A stretch of 64,000 nt of DNA from Pratylenchus scribneri (lineage: Eukaryota; Nematoda; Chromadorea; Rhabditida; Pratylenchidae), in the NCBI GenBank assembly GCA_030063045.1, contig JAQSEB010000032.1, forward strand, positions 2,604,001-2,668,000. Direction: 5' to 3'. The translations under genes and the position numbers were made by a program. This document shows positions 37,410 through 51,200 of the stretch, piece after piece; positions within the stretch are counted from its first letter, which is position 1; each line of letters opens with the position of its first letter. The notes beneath the pieces were generated by a model. The model did not search any database. It saw only the letters and a program-made list of their open reading frames with translations, and was not told where the DNA came from.

Positions 37410-38770
37410 ATGGCTTCAAAGGAAAATGAAGATGAAGATAACCAAAGCAATGATAATGACGATTACGAAGAAGGAGAAGTAGAAGAAGATGATGAAGGTA
37501 ATTTACATAAAATTAATGAATTAATTGATAAAACACACATTCATTTCAGTAACATTGGATGAGGAAGATGATTTGAATGGAGGCGAAGATTATGAGGAGG
37601 AATTGAAAGGATTGGCGGAAGAAAATGAATTGTCGGTGGAGGAATTGCGCAGGAAATATTATGGAGAAATTACAGAAGAAGAAGAAAAAGCGGACGTGAA
37701 AAGTGGAGAAGAAGGAGAAAAGGAAGATGTTGAAGAAACGTATCCAGCAACTTCATCGACATTGACACGGAATATGCGTGGCAAAATGATGACGGCGGCA
37801 TTGAACACGGCAACAAACGAATCAATCACAAAATATTTCAAGGTGGAAGATTTGGAGGAGGATGATTCGGAGGATTATATGCCACCCGAAATATGGAAAA
37901 AGGAAATTCGAGTTGGGCCAGATTTTCAAGTAAGCCAAAAAAATTGATTAAATAAGTAAAAAAATAAAATTAAAGGTAACAAAAATACCCGAAGTCCCTT
38001 CAAAACCAAAAAATGATTATTTGGATTGTTCCCAACCACTTTGGATTGCCGTACCAGAAAAATGTCCAGAAGATAAAGTTATGGAATATTTGGTCGAATG
38101 CGAACGAATTCGAGCGGGTGAAAAAGTGAAGGATAAAAAAAAGCGCACAAAAACTTCATCCACAGCACCGTCGACCAATAAAGCAAATGAAATTGTGCCG
38201 GATGATGAGAATGCATTATTTGCACTTTATCAAGTTTATTTTCCATTAATATTTAAAATTTTATTTAAAAAAAAGGCCAACTACGATTTGATCAAGGCAA
38301 AAAGCCGGGCGCCATTCGATTCGCCCACTTTATGCTCCGTGAATGGACCAAAATTGACACAATCCACGGAAAAATGGAGAACATGGGGGGAGGAGGATTG
38401 CACAAATTTCGAGAAAGGTCTAATGGAATATGGCAAAAATTTTTGGAAAATTCAACGTGATTTTGTAAGAAAATAATTAGTAAAAATTTAAATAAATTAT
38501 TTCAAGTTACCGAATCGAAAAATGGGCGAAATTGTTTGCTTCTATTATAGCTGGAAGAAAACGGAACGACATGACATTTGGAGGGTGGAGAAGAATGAAA
38601 GGGATCAACAAATGGACGTGAAAACGGCGGACTTGGTTTTAAATAGAAATAAATTCATATAAAATTAATTAATTTTTTAGATGGGCCAAATAGCCGAGTC
38701 AATTTTGCATCAACAGGGCAATAAAAGTCAAGAGGCTGGCATTTCAAAGAAAGGGACGGCACCCGTTTAA
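37410..38770 (+). CDS. mier-1: MIER1-type ELM2-SANT corepressor
   Basis: Five or more exons. The N-terminus is very acidic (ENEDEDNQSNDNDDYEEGEV) with ELAEENELSVEELRRKYYG-like sequence that matches the MIER N-terminal motif. The ELM2 domain begins DYMPPEIWKKEIRVGPDFQV and continues through LPLWIAVPEKCPEDKVMEYL-like sequence to ALFALYQANYDLIKAKSRAP. The SANT domain is WGEEDCTNFEKGLMEYGKNF, then NRKMGEIVCFYYSWKKTERH. ELM2-SANT proteins recruit and activate class-I histone deacetylases; MIER1 is a nuclear corepressor. It ends ISKKGTAPV at 38770. Confidence 0.9.
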
Positions 38771-39116
38771 TTGTGATGTCAATTTTGATCCCGCCTCCAA
38801 TTTCCTTATTGACAATCTCATCCAAATCCAATCCTCAAAATCAGCTGCCCATCCATCATTTATTTTAGTCTATTTCCATTTTCCAATGCGCAATTTTCCA
38901 ATATAATTATTTTAAATGTATATTTATTTGAGCTGAATCTGCACCACCAAAATCAAATCATCCAATAATCTTGATCTTTGTTTTGTCTTTTGACCATCCC
39001 CACATATTCCCTCCTCCTTCATCCAATTCTACCTAAAATTATTTACATTTATTCACATTTTTTTGATGGATATTTGATATTTACACAAAATAAAATAATT
39101 TTGAATAAATGATTAA
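38771..39116. other. convergent 3' flank between MIER1 and the 5-phosphatase
   Basis: About 345 bp between two convergent stop codons. AT-rich, with likely poly(A) signals for both genes (AATAAA-like sequences such as near 39090-39110). No gene seen. Confidence 0.5.
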
Positions 39117-41317
39117 TCAAATTTGTTGCCTTTTTTCATCTTTTCCCTTCATCAAAACTTTCATTCGGAATGTACAAAATACGGGTTTATGATCGCTGCA
39201 ATCCACCTCCCAAATACAATCATAACGAATTGGGCACAATGATTGGTCCGATTCCGACCAAAAAAGAACTCGATCCTGGCAAAGGAATTGGAAATGAGAT
39301 AACGTATTTTTCTATTATTTATAAGCCCATAGGCTTCTATTTTTCAGAGCTTTGAGCTTCTATTAGAGGGTAACAAATTATTTCGCCTGTTATGATTTTT
39401 TAATTCGAATGGATAGAATAATTCCGCCTAGTTAGAATAATTCCGCATGTTTGACTAAGTTTAATAATTCCGCCTGTTTGACTAAGTTTTAATAATTCCG
39501 CCTGGTTGACTAAGTTTTAATAATTCCGCCTGGTTAGAATAATTCCGCTTGTTTGACTAAGTTTTAATAATTCCGCCTGGTTAGAATAATTCCGCCTGTT
39601 TGACTAAGTTTTAATAATTCCGCCTGTTTGACTAAGTTTTAATAATTCCGCCTGGTTAGAATAAATCCGCTTGTTTGACTAAGTTTTAATAATTCCGCCT
39701 GTTTTAAGAATAATTCCGCCTGTTTGATTAAGTTTTAATAATTCCGCCTGTTTGACTAAGTTTTAATAATTCCGCCTGTTTGACTAAGTTTTAATAATTC
39801 CGCCTGTTTGACTAAGTTTTAATAATTCCGCCTGGTTAGAATAAATCCGCCTGTTTTGATTTTAATTCCGCCTATTAAATAATGAGCTTCTTTTACTAGA
39901 GAATGGGCTTCTAATAGAAAAATTACGGTAAAATTGATACTGTGTAAGAAGGCATTCGATTTTGGACATATAAATTTGTGCCAATCTTGAATTTATGCGT
40001 TGGAGGGAATTTGACGATTGCCTCCCGAAATCCTTTAAATAATCCTGCAAAATGTTTTGGATTATTTTATTTGACCATTTCGCATTGAATGGACCTTTTT
40101 CCCTTTCCATGCTTAATTCATCATGGGTCAAAATTCGTCGAAAATCGGCTTGCCTTCGGAACATTTTCTTTTGCATATTTTCCGCAACATCCGCCAATTC
40201 CTCCTTTTTCAGCACTCGAAAATTCAAATCACCAAACCAAAAAAGGTGGGTGTGAATTCCATTGGTTCCTTCATCTAAGTATACTGTAATAATGCCATCG
40301 CCTCCAATTCCCCTTACAACTTTTTGCCATTAATGAATCAAAATTGAATTGTTCCGCGATTTTCTTGTAGTCAAGTATTCTCCTCTCCAATTTTCCATCT
40401 AAATTTAGGTTAAAACGGAATTTTTGAGGGATAATCCAACGTGTTAAATGGCAAGCAATGAAGACGCATTTGCTCTGGAGAAGTCGAAAGTAAATGGCAA
40501 TGGCACCTTTCGTCCGGAATGGGCGTGCCATATTACTGCCCTATTTTGGTTAAATTCATTTTAAAAGACCATCAAAATCAACATTTACCGCAACAAAACG
40601 ATATTCTGGATCTTAATTGGATGAAAGGAATTAGAAATAAATACGGTGAAAGGGATACGAACGTGAAGTGAAAAGGGAAAGTCGATGCCGAATGAACAGA
40701 ATCAACATTTGAGACCATTTACGCACCCAACAGAAAACACGATGGGTTGAGGCCAGGGATGGGCCAAGTGATTGGAGAACAGTGGAATGAAATTTGCTGG
40801 GAAATTTGGATAAAAATGGACAAAAATTGAAAGGGCAAACAGAGTGGAAGGAGGCAATTCCTGAAGGGCCAAAGCAATAAGTGAAGGACGTTCTCGAGGT
40901 GGCATTTTTGCGAAAAGGGAATTCAGCCGGGAAAGGGAACGATTGGCCTTTTAAATAGGATTTGGTGAAAGTTTGAGAACATTTGGATCAAACTTTGCCG
41001 GCAATATTAAATGTGAAGCACATTGCAGAAATTGAATCCGCACTTTGATCGTCGAGTATTTGATCTAATTCAGTGGAATGCGGCAAGAAAACTCCGCCTG
41101 GCCCGGTAACTCGAGGCCTATTAATTCCAAAAAATGAATTCATTCGATCATTGGAACATTACCCGGCATGTTCTAATTGGCATTTGAAATCCTCCTCACT
41201 GAATTGACTATGGAATTCCTCACGTGCTTCGATGAAGGAATTGCGGCGTGAAGTTGTCGGTGCCAACAATTTTTGGGGACCATTGGAATTGGAAACAGCA
41301 GAATCCGGGAAATCCAT
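39117..41317 (-). CDS. inositol polyphosphate 5-phosphatase, INPP5E-like
   Basis: Minus-strand gene, start 41317, stop 39117, about 415 residues in many exons. Splice phases could be followed through: 41317-41163, 41117-40994, 40947 onward, and so on to the last exon 39275-39117. The catalytic domain shows CFTFNIAGK, IALALQELPPSTL, FIRHRLSLF, FRTKGAIAIYFRLLQSKCVF, HLFWFGDLNFRV, ILTHDELSMEREKGLFKGFR, KFPPTHKFKIG, MPSYTDRVLFWSES and DCSDHKPVFCTFRMKV. These include the family signatures FWFGDLNFR and SDHKPV. By eye the order and spacing are closest to INPP5E, which removes the 5-phosphate of phosphoinositides at Golgi and cilia. The last intron contains a minisatellite. No C-terminal CAAX box is seen. 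Confidence 0.88.
39395..39880 (-). repeat. AGGCGGAATTA minisatellite, 29-bp units, 5-phosphatase intron
   Basis: On the minus strand the units read AAAACTTAGTCAAACAGGCG plus GAATTATTA. About 16 units with variants (CCAGG for ACAGG; shortened CTAACCAGGCGG units). It occupies the final intron of the 5-phosphatase gene, between the exon ending PSYT and the exon beginning DRVLFW. The same unit makes up the array at 42765-43462. Confidence 0.95.
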
Positions 41318-41818
41318 CAATCGGCAATATTTGAACATTCATTCATTCATTTATGTGGCACAATGGCAGCAAACAAAATGGCCATTAAATAGAGCCAACT
41401 TCCCCTCTAGGCAATTTCCATGACAACCAATGAAAGAAGGGAGCAATTTTGGCAATTTAAATTTATTTATTTCAATGTCCCTTCCATTAATCCAAGTACC
41501 CCTTTTCTTCCCATTATTCGTTTATTTTTCATCAGACTTTTTCCTTTTTGACTTTATTTGATGTAGATAAAATGCACAAAATGGACAATGGATGGAATAT
41601 GGAAATGAATATTGTTTTAATCTTCCACTTTTTCCCATGGCTCCCTCTTGGCAGAAATTCTCAATTAGCCGCGAGAAAATTTGTTGTTTTTGGATAAAAA
41701 AGTTACTTATTCCCCGGATGAAATTTCAAATGGACCACCAAAATTGAGTGAATATAAACATTTTGGGAAGGCATAAAAGGTAAAAGGCATAGAATTTTGT
41801 CCATTTTACATTGTAAAA
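41318..41818. promoter_or_regulatory. divergent intergenic region, 5-phosphatase / homeobox
   Basis: About 500 bp between the divergent starts of the 5-phosphatase (-) and the homeobox gene (+), so both promoters should be here. Sequence is AT-rich with a GAATATAAACA segment near 41750. No clear gene or repeat. Confidence 0.4.
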
Positions 41819-42525
<707 letters not shown>

Positions 42526-42764
42526 ATAATAATTAATAAAATTTTAATTAATAAAATGATTTATTTTGCGGCATTTCTAAAATTTGCTTGTGATGACTGT
42601 AAAAATTGCAAAATTGTTGCGTTCTCCATAAAAATTCAAAAAAGATGGATAGTGAAGGTGTGAAGGGGAATTGGTTTGATTTAATAGTAGAAGATGTACG
42701 GTACTACTTAAATATGTTTTCGATTATAATCTGGATTAATGTTCGCAAAATAGGTGAAATTAAA

Positions 42765-43462
42765 ATTAGAACAGGCTGACAGGCGGAATTATTCTAACCA
42801 GGCGGAATTATTAAAACTTAGTCAAACAGGCGGAATTATTAAAACTTAGTCAAACAGGCGGAATTATTAAAACTTAGTCAAACAGGCGGAATTATTAAAA
42901 CTTAGTCAAACAGGCGGAATTATTAAAACTTAGTCAAACAGGCGGAATTATTAAAACTTAGTCAAACAGGCGGAATTATTAAAACTTAGTCAAACAGGCG
43001 GAATTATTAAAACTTAGTCAAACAGGCGGAATTATTAAAACTTGGTCAACCAGGTGAAATTATTAAAACTTAGTCAACCAGGCGGAATTATTAAAACTTA
43101 GTCAACCAGGCGGAATTATAAAAACTTGGTCAACCAGGCGGAATTATTAAAACTTAGTCAACCAGGCGGAATTATAAAAACTTGGTCACCAGGCGGAATT
43201 ATTAAAACTTAGTCAACCAGGCGGAATTATTAAAACTTAGTCAAACAGGCGGAATTATTAAAACTTAGTCAAACAGGCGGAATTATTCTAAGTTCGCCAG
43301 GCGGAATTATTAAAACTTAGTCAAACAGGCGGAATTATTAAAACTTAGTCAACCAGGCGGAATTATTAAAACTTAGTCAAACAGGCGGAATTATTCTAAG
43401 TTCGCCAGGCGGAATTATTAAAACTTAGTCAAACAGGCGGAATTATTAAAACTTAGTCAAAC
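42765..43462 (+). repeat. AGGCGGAATTA minisatellite, 29-bp units, intergenic
   Basis: About 23 units containing CAGGCGGAATTATTAAAACT followed by TAGTCAAA, with CC/AC, G/A and one-base-shorter variants. Two units carry TCTAAGTTCGCCAGGCGG, the partner sequence typical of the T-box intron array at 31-32 kb, so units have been exchanged between loci. It lies between the homeobox gene and DTD1. Confidence 0.96.
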
Positions 43463-43652
43463 TAAATGTTTGGAGAACTGGATCAATTGTTTTGGAAACA
43501 GTGGTGTAATAATTTGTTTGCCAAAATATGTTTTCCCTTGCAGAAAATGTTTGCCAAAAAGTAATCCTTCTCTGATTAAACCAAACCAATTCCTCTTTTT
43601 TATCCATATATTGCATAATATATAATAAAATAAATAAATTTTTAATATAATG

Positions 43653-44205
43653 TCATTCTTCCCGTCTTTTACTATCCAAAGTTATGGTCACTGGCCCATC
43701 ATTTTCAATGGTGACTTGCATCATTGCACCAAAAAGTCCATCCTTCACCATTTCTGTGCTATAATTTGCCTTCAATTTTTCCATATATTTTTCATAAAAT
43801 TTTGGTGCTTCATCTGGTTTCATCGCCCGATGAAAATCCAATTTATTTCCTTTGATGCAAGCATGAAGGGTGAACTTAAATAAATTATAAATATTTTTTA
43901 ACAATTCCCCAAGTAAAAATCACCTGACTCACAGTCAAAATTTCTAGGTTCAAATCCTTAACCGATTTATCCCATCGCCTTGATGTTTCTGGATTCTCGA
44001 ATAATCTCAAATTTAGCATTTTCCTTACAATATATTCAATATCTTCATCTTTATCATCCATGCCCAATCCAATCAGTACACAAATGCCACGGTTGATGGA
44101 CGAAATCTTAGATTTTAATTGAAATTTGCAAATAAAAAATTAAAAAACCATTTTTTGATCAACAACAACGCTAGCAGATTTTACTCGTTGAATTATTGCT
44201 TTCAT
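43653..44205 (-). CDS. dtd-1: D-aminoacyl-tRNA deacylase 1
   Basis: Three exons, about 150 residues, the normal DTD size. The start MKAIIQRVKSASVVVDQKM at 44205 is typical. Key motifs: GICVLIGLGMDDKDEDIEYI, MLNLRLFENPE, LEILTVSQFTLHACIKGNKL with the SQFTLH motif, FHRAMKPDEAPKFYEKYMEK, and the NDGPVTI proofreading loop near the C-terminus. The SQxTLH and GPVT loops form the chiral-proofreading pocket at a dimer interface. DTD hydrolyses D-amino acids (and Gly) mischarged on tRNA. Divergent from YIPF5, 295 bp away. Confidence 0.95.
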
Positions 44206-44500
44206 ACTTGAATCTAAATTTTAGAAATTTGGTTAAAAATTAAACGAATGGGGCCATTAAAAAGAAATTCTTGAAGTTTATCCAAATTTCGCCTAAGGCC
44301 ATTTCATTTCCAAGAGTCATTTCGTCCTTAAGGATAATTAATATTTTTATTTTTTTTTCGTCATTCTTGTTAAATAAACCAAGCAATACCTCGACTTCAC
44401 TTCCCTATCCCTTCCTTTTTATTAATAGCATAAATTATAAATCTTTTAATTTAATTCATCATAAATTTAACTTCCAATTTTCAAGAAATTTTAGATTAAA

Positions 44501-45575
44501 ATGACGGATCCATATGTTTATTACAACAATAATGATAGAAAATCATCGCAGCAGCAAAGGAATCCAAATGATGATTGGTTTGGTGGCATAAATGTGAACT
44601 CTACAAATAATTTGCAAAATGAAACAACTAATAATTTTGGATGGGACCAGCAAAGTAAATTAATCATTAAATCATTATTTTAAAACCATACTTTTTTAGA
44701 CTTCAATAATTTACAAGCAAGTCCACCACAATCCGCTTATCCAAATTATTATGCGCAGCAACCAAATATGTTTATTCCTACGATTCCTAATGAACAAGGT
44801 AACTTGGCTTTATTAACAAATTTAATTTGTATAAAATTCAAGACAAATCATTCGCAGAGGAAGATTTTGAGAATGAGCCACCCTTGCTTGAGGAATTGGG
44901 AATCAATTTTGTATGTGCAAATTAAAATAATATTCAATTTACTTTTCACTCAATTTTCAGGATCATATTCGGCTGAAAACGCTAGCAGTTCTAAACCCTT
45001 TGGGTGGTGCATCGTCCGATGTAAGCATTCAAATATTTTTTAATGTAAAATAATTAAATTTACAGGTTATAAGTGACCAAGATCTTTCTGGGCCTCTTGT
45101 TTTTTGTTTGTTATTCGGTGCTTCATTGTTACTTCATGGAAAGGTTAATATTAAAAATAATCCAATTATTAATTAATAATCGATTTTAGATTCATTTTGG
45201 CCACATTTATGGCATTGGGCTTGTAGGATGCACCGGAATGTACGCTTTGTTGAATTTGATGGCTCAAGAACGGTCAATTACATTCACAAACACAGCCAGC
45301 ATCCTTGGCTATTGCCTTTTGCCCATGTCACTGCTTTCACTGTTGGCTGCCGTTTTATCGCTACAAGGATTGTTTGGATACATCATTGTTGCACTAGCTG
45401 TCTTTTGGAGTGGTACATCCTCATCCAAATTGTTTTCAATTGCACTCTCCATGAATGGTTTAACTCAAAATTAAAAATTAATAAATAAAATATTTAAAAT
45501 TAAGGACAAAGGCTTTTGGTGGCATATCCCTGCATTTTGCTATATTCAGTGTTTGCCTTACTTGCTATATTCTGA
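44501..45575 (+). CDS. YIPF5/Yip1 family Golgi membrane protein
   Basis: Several exons, about 275 residues. The cytosolic N-terminus is Asn/Gln/Tyr-rich (DPYVYYNNNDRKSSQQQRNP). Then PPLLEELGINFDHIRLKTLA leads to the Yip1 domain with about five hydrophobic segments: LSGPLVFCLLFGASLLLHGK, HIYGIGLVGCTGMYALLNLM, ASILGYCLLPMSLLSLLAAV, GYIIVALAVFWSGTSSSKLF and the C-terminal YPCILLYSVFALLAIF. YIPF5 works with YIF1 in ER-to-Golgi vesicle transport and Rab binding. Ends 213 bp before PIH1D1. Confidence 0.92.
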
Positions 45576-45787
45576 TGAATTTGAATGAACATTTACAACA
45601 AACATTATTTATTTCCTTGTGTTATTTTGAATTAATTTAACATTTTTTGTTGCATAAATTGTGCTGGGTTTACCAAAAAATATTATATTTATTTATTCTA
45701 GAGCATAACTAAAATGCATAAATTAATTTATTTAATTATTCAATGTATAAATTTCTAATAATATTTTTTATTTGAACAGTGAACAAA

Positions 45788-46888
45788 ATGTCGAAAGGCC
45801 CATTAATTATTGATGAAAGCAAAGACAAAGAAGAAGATGATAAATGGTTGGTGCATCCTTCACCAGGTTTTTGCGTCAAATTTAAAAATGTAGGAAGTTT
45901 TGATAAACCATTTTTAATGTAATATTTTAAGGTTCAATTCCCAAATTGTTCTCTGCAAAATGAAATTTATAATAAATTATTTATCAATATTGCACATTGC
46001 ATTGAAATTCCACCACCGAAACAACAATTTTTGAATGAAGATGAAGTTGCCCAATTATTGGCCACCGACCCGAATGCCTTTCAAATTCCAATTTGTGTCG
46101 GCAATTTGGACAAAGTAATTGATAATAAAGGGAACACGGAAATTAAGGTTTTTTGAAAGTGATGAAAATTTATTCACATTTATTTTTGAATAGATAGATG
46201 TTCTGGTGAATTCCAATTTTTTCCACAAATGCATAAATGAATCAGAATTCTTCAGACAAATTACATTGCAAATTATAAATGAAACAATAAAGGTTAATTT
46301 TGAACATATTTATTTTAATTTTTAAATATAATATTTAAGTCAAAATATGGCATCAGCATTAATATTTGTGAGCAAATTATTCTCCATAACAAAAGGTGCA
46401 TGGGCCAATTGAATGCTCAATATATTCATAAAAGGCCACTTAATTCAATAATGGATTTGGGAGGCAAAATGAATTGTGGAGAAAATGCAAAACCAGCAGT
46501 CGAAATGAATGACAAAAACGCAATCAAAATTGATATAGACGATATTGAAGAAATGGAAAGTGGCAGCAGAAAACCGCGAAATTTCAAGGCTCAAATTTTA
46601 AAAGGACAAACAATGGAAATTAAAATAAAAGTCAAAGATTCGGATGGAAATTCGGTGCATCAAATTGACAGGTCCGAAATTTAATAATATATTCCCAATT
46701 TAAATTAATTTTTGATTTAAAGGATTGGAATCAAAATGAACGAGGATAGAGTGGTCATTTTGTTGGATTCTGAACACATTGTGGCCGATTTCTTCCTACC
46801 ATTTCGAATAAAAGATGATGAGGCAATTTGCCAATTCCATGAAGCGAAATCCACAATTACAATTAATTGTTCGGTTAATTGGGAATAA
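45788..46888 (+). CDS. pih1d1: PIH1 domain-containing protein 1
   Basis: Six or so exons, about 300 residues. The PIH1 N-terminal domain shows SPGFCVKFKNVQFPNCSLQN, LFINIAHCIEIPPP, EDEVAQLLATDPNAFQIPIC and IDVLVNSNFFHKCI. The C-terminal part ends in a CS-like beta-sandwich: GIKMNEDRVVILLDSEHIVA and AICQFHEAKSTITINCSV. PIH1D1 is the adaptor of the R2TP HSP90 co-chaperone complex that assembles snoRNPs, RNA polymerases and PIKK kinases. It follows YIPF5 by 213 bp on the same strand and converges on the membrane-protein gene 80 bp away. Confidence 0.9.
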
Positions 46889-46967
46889 TTTTATCGAATA
46901 AATTTATTTTATTGTTTATTCCTATTTAAATAATGAATAAAATTGAATATTGAAATAACATAACAAA

Positions 46968-48016
46968 TTATTCTGTTGAACTTCCTTCTTTTCTTTTCAA
47001 TTTATCCCTGGCAAAACGATACAATTCCGAGCCTGAATTTATATCAATTTAGTGTATAAAATAAGTAGGAATAACCTTCAAATTCGGCTTCTTCAATATT
47101 CGAATATTTTTCCAGCCCTTTTAGATCGGCAAAATTCAGATTTACTGGGTTCAAATAATTTTTGGCGATTCTAACATGGAATATTGAGTAGAATAGGGCA
47201 ATGTTAATAAAATCCACGGCTCCTTGAAATCGTTTCCAATACCAGCCAAGTAATCCAAGGAATAGAGTTGCTCTGTCCTTAATTAATTTAAATGTGATTT
47301 AATTTATTTTTAAATGAATACATAATTGATTATATCGCTGTCACATCGAATTTGATAGCATCTTAAAATCGGAATTATTAATAAAAAAAATTTTTATTTT
47401 GTACCTCAATGCTAATTTTTCTCGGTTGTAACCATGGTATTTTATTGAAGCCCACATGACCAATGGACTGGCGAAAAATGATGCGATTAGAATTCTACCC
47501 TAAAAAAAAAATAATTTTTTAAAATCCATTTTTTATTTACCTGAAGGCGCCTTCGAGAATCTCTAATGATTTTCAATGAATTATTTGTGGTTTTTTCCGG
47601 TGTCAATTTCTTCTCGTAGTAATTATGATAAATCTAATCATAAAATTTTCATTTAAAAAACAATAAATTGTGCAAACCGGACGTATAAGAATTCCTCCTT
47701 AAATTTTTTATGAGATGATTAATCAAAAATAAAAATGTTTACCGATAAATGAAGCCATTTGGACCGTTTTAAATGTACAAAAAATGAGATATTCATGGTA
47801 TGGGCACCTAAAAAATAAAACATTATTAAAAATAAAATCAGAATAAACGTACGTCACTGAAGCTAGATCCTGGGCTTTATAATTCCTGTTTTTAAAATTG
47901 AATAAAATAAATAAAATTTTTAATTTTACTTGAACGAAGTATTGAAGAAATTACGGAACCAACCTTAATTTGATGAATTATTTTTTTAAAAATTTATTAG
48001 GGAACTTACTTCTCAT
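46968..48016 (-). CDS. unidentified small membrane protein
   Basis: Nine short exons read through with consistent phase, start 48016 and stop 46968, about 215 residues. It begins MRSWFRNFFNTSFKNYKAQD. Hydrophobic stretches likely to span membrane: YHEYLIFCTFKTVQMASFIG, GRILIASFFASPLVMWASIK and TLFLGLLGWYWKRFQGAVDF plus INIALFYSIF. The C-terminus is charged: ELYRFARDKLKRKEGSSTE. I could not name the family. The tightly conserved exon structure and protein-like codon use make it a real gene. It is divergent from the SUV39-type gene, 263 bp apart. Confidence 0.72.
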
Positions 48017-48279
48017 CCCAATGTTGAGATTTGCATCTGGAAATGATGGACGTGATGATTCCATTTGCTGATTTTGATGTGAATAATTTTATCAATGATA
48101 AATCACCTAATAAAAAAATGCAAATTTTTGCCAATTTTTTAATGAATCTTAGCGGTTTTTTCATTGTAAGAAAAATCGCTAAGTTAGAAATTTACACATA
48201 TCCAATCCAAAATAACTTAGGTAGTTGGATGCCTAAAATGTCTAATGAGTGTAAATTAATTAATAGGTAGATTAAGCGG

Positions 48280-51200
48280 ATGGGGATTAAAAATTCTCAT
48301 TTTATTCACCAATCTTCCAATCCAAATCAACCGAATTCTAATTCTGTTCAAATGAATTTATCGACCTCGACCCTAAAATTTGGGAAACCATCTTCTTGGA
48401 AGAGGATGCAGCATCCTACTGATCCTGAATCCAAAATGGCAATATTTCGTGTACATGGTCGATGTTATGACTTTCCAGAAGTTATAGGGGACCCAATTAA
48501 TAAAAAATAAATAAAATTTATGTAGTTAAATCTTTTGACAAATCCCACGGATCCAAGGGATCCCCATCTGAATAAAAATCTGAATAACGATTTACCGGTG
48601 CCTGGATTTAGAGTTTGATTTTTACATTTTTACAATTGAGATAATCTATATATTATTGTTTTTAGATTGACAAAGAATATTGCCCATCACCAAGAAAGAA
48701 AATCATTAAAGAAATTAAAATGGAAGAAATGGATAAAGAAAATTTGTCGAATAATGGTGAAGTTGAACCTGAACTTGATAAAAAGGAATTATCTGCTGAG
48801 AAAATTGAGAAGAAGCTTAAGGAAGAGCATGTAAATTTTTAATTAAATTATTTAAATTCATCCATTATTTTGCAGGGAATCTACTCAAATGCAGTTGTTT
48901 GCGTGACCTCCTGGAATAAAGCCGATTTGGAAACAATAAGCAAACTTGAAGGAGAAGCTTTGGGAATATCGATTAATGGGGAGATGGTTCTTGAGATGTT
49001 ATATGGTTAGTAAATAATTATTAAATTAAAAATAATAATTTTAAGGTGAAAAGTATTCAAATGTGTCTGGCGCCAGCAAAAAGTCAAGGAAGAATCTTAA
49101 AGCTTTGCCTGTGGATGAGAAATATTTGAAGCCGCAAACGGAGGTTTGATCAATTAAAAATAGTTGCATTTACATTTATTTTAAGGATAATCAATGGATC
49201 GTGGAAAAAGTTCTTGCGAAGAGACAAATAGAAAATGGCATGAAACAATATTTACTGAAATGGAAAGGCTGGCCATATGATTCATCAACATGGGAAGAGT
49301 GAGTTATCCCATTTTACCATTTAATTATATTAAATGGCATTTTCAGTCACTGCAAGGAAAATGACATTAATGATTTGGTAAATAAGCGATTTTATAAATT
49401 ATAAATATTTTAAAATATTTTAAAGATTGCCAAATTTACACGGCGACAAAAATGGAAGGAAATAATTCGTCGACGAGTGCCAAACGAAGAGCGAATTTAT
49501 TATTACAATAATTATATGTCAACTTCATTCAATGGATGCCATTTTTGGGAGGATGAAATGAATAAAACCATCAAAGAATACAAATATAAGCAGGCACCAA
49601 TTTATGTGGAGAATTGGATTGACGACGAAACAAAACCATTGGGATTTATAGTTTGTTTTAATTAAAATTAATTCTAAAAAATAATTTGAAATGAATTGCA
49701 GTTCACATTGGAAAACAAATTCTCAATGGCAACGGAGAAATCATTTGAGGGAATTGACAAAGTCCAACATTGCATTTGCAAAGAGGAAGGCAAAATTTGT
49801 GGTGCAACAACAAATTGTTGTCCTAATGTTCGCTCAAAAAATTAGAAATATGAATTAAAATTTCCAATTTTATAGATTTTTGGTCAAAATTATTGCTATA
49901 CGGAGGATGGTTTATTGAATTCCCGGATTGCATACAAAGAATGGATTGTGGAGTGCACGGATGCATGTGGATGCGATTCGTCATGCCCAACGCGAGTTGT
50001 TCAACGAGGTAGATTTAAATTTGCAGAAAGAATTTTGATTTTTATTCATTCCGGAAACAATTCTGATTTTATTCCGGAAAGGGGCAACCGGATAAAGTGC
50101 AAATTAATTCTTTCCGGAAAGGGGCAACCGGAAAAAGTGCAAATTAATTCTTTCCGGAAAAGTGCAACCGGATAAAGTGCAAATTAATTCTTTCCGGAAA
50201 GGGGCAACATAAAAAGTGCAAATTAATTCTTTCCGGAAAGGGGCAACATAAAAAGTGCAAATTAATTCTTTCCGGAAAGGGGCAACATAAAAAGTGCAAA
50301 TTAATTCTTTCCGGAAAAGTGCAACCGGATAAAGTGCAAATTAATTCTTTCCGGAAAAGTGCAACATAAAAAGTGCAAATTAATTCCTTCCGGAAAGGGG
50401 CAACATAAAAAGTGCAAATTAATTCTTTCCGGAAAGGGGCAACATAAAAAGTGCAAATTAATTCTTTCCGGAAAAGTGCAACCGGATAAAGTGCAAATTA
50501 ATTCTTTCCGGAAAAGTGCAACCGGATAAAGTGCAAATTAATTCTTTCCGGAAAAGTGCAACCGGATAAAGTTCAAATTAATTCTTTCCGGAAAAGTGCA
50601 ACCGGATAAAGTGCAAATTAATTCTTTCCGGAAAAGGGCAACCGGATAAAGTGCAAATTAATTCTTTCCGGAAAGGGGCAACATAAAAAGTGCAAATTAA
50701 TTCTTTCCGGAAAAGTGCAACCGGATAAAGTGCAAATTAATTCTTTCCGGAAAGGGGCAACATAAAAAGTGCAAATTAATTCTTTCCGGAAAAGTGCAAC
50801 CGGATAAAGTGCAAATTAATTCTTTCCGGAAAGGGGCAACCGGATAAAGTGCAAATTAATTCTTTCCGGAAAGGGGCAACATAAAAAGTGCAAATTAATT
50901 CTTTCCGGAAAAGTGCAACCGGATAAAGTGCAAATTAATTCTTTCCGGAAAGGGGCAACCGGAAAAAGTGCAAATTAATTCTTTCCGGAAAGGGCAACCG
51001 GATAAAGTGCAAATTAATTCTTTCCGGAAAGTGCAACCGGAAAAAGTGCAAATTAATTCTTTCCGGAAAGGGGCAACCGGAAAAAGTGCAAATTAATTCT
51101 TTCCGGAAAGGGTCAACCTAAAAAGTGCAAATTAATTTTTTTCGGAAATAATTCTGATTTTTTTCCGGAAACAATTCTGATTAAATAAATTTTGAAATTT

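Noticed and set aside
39862..40227. 5-phosphatase as a truncated relic ending SILP at the minisatellite
   Set aside because: The missing end (DRVLFW to SDHKPV) is found at 39275-39117 on the far side of the array, in phase, so the array is intronic.
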